Assembly: GCA_966250385.1 (NCBI GenBank)
Contig: CBINHC010000011.1
Coordinates: 1-64,000 of the forward strand
Direction of reading: 5' to 3'
Origin: DASWTL01 sp966250385
GTDB taxonomy: Bacteria; Bacteroidota; Bacteroidia; Sphingobacteriales; Sphingobacteriaceae
DNA: 64,000 nt
This document shows positions 61,374-64,000 of this stretch, in pieces. The first letter of the stretch is position 1, and each line of letters opens with the position of its first letter. Both the position numbers and the translations under genes were made by a program. The notes below the pieces were generated by a model that made no database searches, was not told the origin of the DNA, and saw nothing but the letters and a program-made list of their open reading frames with translations.

Positions 61374-62816
61374 TTATTGTCTGTCTTCAAAGAACAACGA
61401 CATGGTCGCCTCTTTTTGTATCAACCCAGGATAACTTTGACCGTTCTTCAAGCCAAAGGTAGTGATCATGGTAAGGAACAAGGTTTTTTTCGTTTTTGAT
61501 TCTAACTGAAAGACCCGCAACTTCTCTTCAAGTTCCCGGGCATACGCATTGGAAAGGACGAATTCATGTGCCGAAAATTTCATTTCACACACGTTAATGC
61601 AGGAATCACTCCTGTCAATCAGAAGATCAATCTGAGCGCCCCGATCTGATGGATCCCGAGGTTGGTGCCTCCAAACCGATATTTCAGCATACACGTCGCT
61701 GATCCCGATCGCCTTTTTAATTTGAGAAATGTGCTTCATGCATATGCTTTCAAAGGCAAATCCACTCCAGCTGGTCCATGCATTTCCGGAAATAAATCTA
61801 AGCCAGGTTCCCGCGCCGGTCGCTTTACTACCCTCTATGAACTTGATATAAAACAGGGAGTATTCGTCTATCAGTTTATACGTGGCGTCCTTCTTGCTCT
61901 TATTAAACGGGACATAGGAGCTTATGAACCCGGATTCGGCAAGTTCTTCCAATAACTGGGTCGTATATCCCCCTGAACTAAGTTTGCAGACAGAGATGAG
62001 TTCGGATCTCGTAAGACCCGCCCCTTTTTTTGCCAGCGCCCGGACAATATTAATGTGATTTTGAGCTCCGTCAAATAAGGAATGAAACAGGTTCCTGAAC
62101 TCATCCTGCAGAAGTCCTTCTTTAGTGAAGCAAAGCCGGTCAATCGTTTGGGCAGCACTTTCCCCCGGTTCAACTTCCTTCAGGTATTGTGGGATGCCGC
62201 CCATGACCATGTAAAGCTGTAATACCTGATACTTGTCAAGTTTTACCTTCCTGTATTTTAAATATGCATCAGTTTCGCCCACGGTGAATGGTAAAAGGCG
62301 AATTCTACGGGTGACCCTGTTATGGAGCCCTCCACGGTTATTAAGAACCTTCTTAATCATCCAGGCCGCTGCAGATCCGCAGATCACAACCACCAGATTC
62401 TTTTGTTTGGAAGCCCAGCTGTTCCAGAAATTTTCAAAGGCGGGGAGGAACCCTGACCTCGGCGTATCGATCCATGGAAACTCATCGAAGAATATAATCG
62501 TCCGCTCTTTGGGCAGGATAGGTACCAGGTATTGCTTCAAGAGTTCAAAGGCTTGCAACCAGGAGAGGGGACGGGCGACCGGGAGTCCGCCGGCGGCAGC
62601 AGTTAATGATAGCGCGAAATTTTCCAACTGTTGTTCCAGGGACGCATGATGCATGCCCGAAAACTCAAAGCGCGGGATTCTGCTAAACCCATTTCTGATC
62701 AGGTAAGTCTTGCCAACCCGTCTCCGTCCGTAAACTGCCACGAGCTCCGCTTCCGGGGAACTTTCAATTTTCTCCAGCAATGCTAACTCATTCTCTCGGC
62801 CTATGATAGGTTCCAT
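61374..62816 (-). CDS. Archaeal-type AAA ATPase with C-terminal DUF234 domain
   Basis: 480 residues. Start MEPIIGRENELALLEKIESS, P-loop GRRRVGKT (30-37), Walker B IIFFDEFPWID, sensor CGSAAAWMIKKV, then winged-helix and the DUF234 region (YFIKFIEGSK-like, GFAFESICMKHISQIKKAIG, GAQIDLLIDRSDSCINVCEM) with a restriction-like nuclease core (E...DxLxxR...EMKFS). Members spread widely between archaea and Bacteroidota; the function is unknown. Three palindromes with an exact 54-bp period lie directly upstream. Confidence 0.88.
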   Translation of the reverse strand: MEPIIGRENELALLEKIESSPEAELVAVYGRRRVGKTYLIRNGFSRIPRFEFSGMHHASLEQQLENFALSLTAAAGGLPVARPLSWLQAFELLKQYLVPILPKERTIIFFDEFPWIDTPRSGFLPAFENFWNSWASKQKNLVVVICGSAAAWMIKKVLNNRGGLHNRVTRRIRLLPFTVGETDAYLKYRKVKLDKYQVLQLYMVMGGIPQYLKEVEPGESAAQTIDRLCFTKEGLLQDEFRNLFHSLFDGAQNHINIVRALAKKGAGLTRSELISVCKLSSGGYTTQLLEELAESGFISSYVPFNKSKKDATYKLIDEYSLFYIKFIEGSKATGAGTWLRFISGNAWTSWSGFAFESICMKHISQIKKAIGISDVYAEISVWRHQPRDPSDRGAQIDLLIDRSDSCINVCEMKFSAHEFVLSNAYARELEEKLRVFQLESKTKKTLFLTMITTFGLKNGQSYPGLIQKEATMSLFFEDRQ

Positions 62817-62842
62817 CCAACGAAAATAAATAAATTCTTTGA

Positions 62843-62988
62843 GATTTGGCGCGATATAATAAGCTATATTACGCCAAATCTATACTAAATAAGGCCGATT
62901 TGGCGCGATTTAATTTTCTATATCACGCCAAATCTATACTTTTTAATAGGGTTTTGGCGCGTTATTAGGAAGTATACTACGCCAAATC
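62843..62988. repeat. Three 38-bp palindromes at an exact 54-bp period
   Basis: Units at 62843-62880, 62897-62934 and 62951-62988. Each has the form GATTTGGCG-N20-CGCCAAATC; the third has one change in the left arm (GTTTTGGCG). Part of the N20 is also self-complementary (YRATATA inward). The two 16-bp gaps both start TATACT. They sit between the ATPase start (62816, minus) and a plus-strand gene (63075), so they could control both. Confidence 0.9.
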
Positions 62989-63062
62989 GCGACATTTGGG
63001 TTGCCCGGTGTCGTATGATGGTGTATTTCATTCCCAACAGCCGCTTCAGATCAGCTGATCTT

Positions 63063-63070
63063 TAACTTTG
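63063..63070 (+). promoter_or_regulatory. Candidate -7 box (TAACTTTG)
   Basis: Exact TAnnTTTG match ending 4 nt before the GTG start at 63075; a leaderless message is possible. Confidence 0.45.
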
Positions 63071-63074
63071 CGAT

Positions 63075-63665
63075 GTGAATGACTTGTTAAACCGACTAAA
63101 TCGGACCATGACCAAGTTGTCTGTGCTTCAAACCGGGAGTCTGGTTTGCCAGGGACATCATTCTGTGAAGGACCTCCTTGAGCTTACCTTCCATCAAAAA
63201 CCGGAAGTAGCCTTTCGTGCTTCCCGGGTGCTTGAGCAGGTGGTCACCGGCCGTTTTGAGACGTTTCAGCCGTGCCTGGGTGATTTCCTCAGACAATACC
63301 ATTTCCAGGAGAATCCAAGCTGCCGGCGCCATTATGGGAAGATCATGGCTTTTCTGCTGGAAAATCGGGGTATTCCCGATTTTGACCCCGATCCTGTTAT
63401 TGAAGCAACGTTTGACTGGCTGATCGACGCACGTACGCCGGTAGCCGTGAAGGTTCATTGTCTCGAAGTATTATCACATTTGAGCCAGAAAAATGAAGGA
63501 GTCTTATTACATCACGTATATCCACTTTCTGCATTTTTTAAACCAGATAACCGAATTTTCGCCGATTATCTAACTGTAGATTTACAGATCTGGTTTCGGA
63601 AAACAACCGGCGAAAGCTGGATGTCAAAAAATCATCGTGTTAGCCTCCGAATTTTCGCCCCATGA
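63075..63665 (+). CDS. HEAT-repeat-like hypothetical protein, altered C-terminus
   Basis: 196 residues from a GTG. The N-terminal ~140 residues (LQTGSLVCQGHHSVKDLLEL, TFHQKPEVAFRASRVLEQVV, FDWLIDARTPVAVKVHCLEV) look like a helical repeat protein common in Bacteroidota, which I know only as hypothetical. The last ~50 residues after SHLSQKN do not continue the pattern, and the DNA there has an imperfect ~35-bp direct repeat with a 13-bp exact core (63551 and 63647). The 3' end may have been rearranged. Confidence 0.6.
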   Translation: MNDLLNRLNRTMTKLSVLQTGSLVCQGHHSVKDLLELTFHQKPEVAFRASRVLEQVVTGRFETFQPCLGDFLRQYHFQENPSCRRHYGKIMAFLLENRGIPDFDPDPVIEATFDWLIDARTPVAVKVHCLEVLSHLSQKNEGVLLHHVYPLSAFFKPDNRIFADYLTVDLQIWFRKTTGESWMSKNHRVSLRIFAP

Positions 63666-63707
63666 GTCGTAGATTTAGAAATTTCGGACTTTACCTTACT
63701 TCTGGCG

Positions 63708-64000
63708 ATGAACTACACCTATCTGAATACTGAATTTATCGATGCCACCAAAGCGGTCCTGCCCGTGACGGATCTGGCCATCCAGCGCGGTTACGGTATT
63801 TTTGATTATCTAAAGGTCGACAGGGGCGTTCCGCTTTTCTTCCATGACCATTTGGACCGGTTCTTTGCCTCGGCAGCCAAAATGGATCTCCCCTTGCACG
63901 CGGACCGGGAGGAACTCCGGTCAGTCGTTCATGAACTGGTCCGAAGAAACAAGCTGGAGCTGTCGGGTATCAGGCTCACCCTGACTGGCGGTGTATCGCC
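63708..64000 (+). CDS. Class IV aminotransferase, cut by the window end
   Basis: The first 97 residues are seen: MNYTYLNTEFIDATKAVLPV, TDLAIQRGYGIFDYLKV, HDHLDRFFASAAKMDL, and SGIRLTLTGGVSP. This is the N-terminal domain of the PLP-dependent D-amino-acid/branched-chain aminotransferase fold; the active-site Lys lies beyond the window. The exact substrate cannot be told. Confidence 0.85.
   Translation, partial: MNYTYLNTEFIDATKAVLPVTDLAIQRGYGIFDYLKVDRGVPLFFHDHLDRFFASAAKMDLPLHADREELRSVVHELVRRNKLELSGIRLTLTGGVS

Noticed and set aside
62843..62988. CRISPR array
   Set aside because: Only three units, each itself a palindrome, with related 16-bp gaps and no cas genes.
1..64000. tRNA, rRNA or complete insertion sequence
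   Set aside because: I found no cloverleaf-like tRNA sequence, no rRNA motifs and no transposase gene in the window.

Overview
The window is chromosomal DNA of a Bacteroidota bacterium. Several features agree on this: Bacteroidetes-type conjugative transposon genes (MobA/B/C, TraE to TraN, RteC), a PorP/SprF plus CHU_C pair of the type IX secretion/gliding kind, an OMP_b-brl_3 TonB-dependent receptor, an HYC_CC_PP protein, and TAnnTTTG (-7) boxes in front of many genes. GC is moderately high for the phylum. Chitinophagales, Sphingobacteriales and Cytophagales are all possible and the sequence does not settle the order.

Layout. (1) 81-1238: a secreted esterase. (2) About 1393-16292: a conjugative-element module. 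On the minus strand are an XRE regulator, RteC and mobC-mobB-mobA. The 6.57-7.05 kb gap holds a perfect 29-bp inverted repeat and is the likely origin of transfer. On the plus strand is a traE-to-traN type IV secretion operon. TraN is short, TraO/P/Q are not present, and no integrase is visible, so the module is either eroded or has its other parts outside the window. (3) 16.3-24.6 kb: aldo/keto reductase, an orphan ABC ATPase with a small membrane partner, a TPR histidine kinase and response regulator, a PorP/SprF plus CHU_C cassette followed by a decayed TPR gene, and a YdeI-like protein. (4) 24.6-27.8 kb: a MacAB-like exporter operon (adaptor, permease, ATPase), preceded by a tiny coupled reading frame. 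(5) 27.9-34.0 kb: DinB/YfiT-like protein, TonB-dependent receptor, AraC regulator, a lipase-like hydrolase and an acetyltransferase. (6) 34.2-35.9 kb: a hipBA toxin-antitoxin pair lying between a fragment and an intact copy of a PapD-like chaperone gene. (7) 36.2-42.7 kb: a surface-fibre locus with a divergent PapD-like chaperone, five small secreted beta-sandwich subunits (one frameshifted) and a 931-residue outer-membrane beta-barrel with terminal Ig-like domains. It has the logic of a chaperone-usher system but uses unfamiliar subunit and usher families. This is the most likely undescribed system here.

(8) 42.9-49.1 kb: acetyltransferase, S41 peptidase, DoxX-like membrane protein, a glycoside hydrolase 15 remnant, a stress protein with a long low-complexity tail, and an ABC-F protein. 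(9) 49.5-60.5 kb: a copper/silver-efflux island. It contains a CopA P-type ATPase, an HMA metallochaperone, HYC_CC_PP, a CusA-type RND pump split into two overlapping genes, a TolC-like channel, two tandem CusB-like adaptors with heavy-metal-binding domains, and a DUF3347 protein. The genes from the CusA C-terminal half to the second adaptor overlap and are probably co-transcribed. (10) 60.8-64.0 kb: a small hypothetical protein, an archaeal-type ATPase/DUF234 gene preceded by three 38-bp palindromes at an exact 54-bp period, a HEAT-like protein with an altered C-terminus, and a class IV aminotransferase cut by the window end.

No rRNA, tRNA, CRISPR array or complete insertion sequence was recognised. 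All identifications are by eye from sequence motifs; no database search was run.
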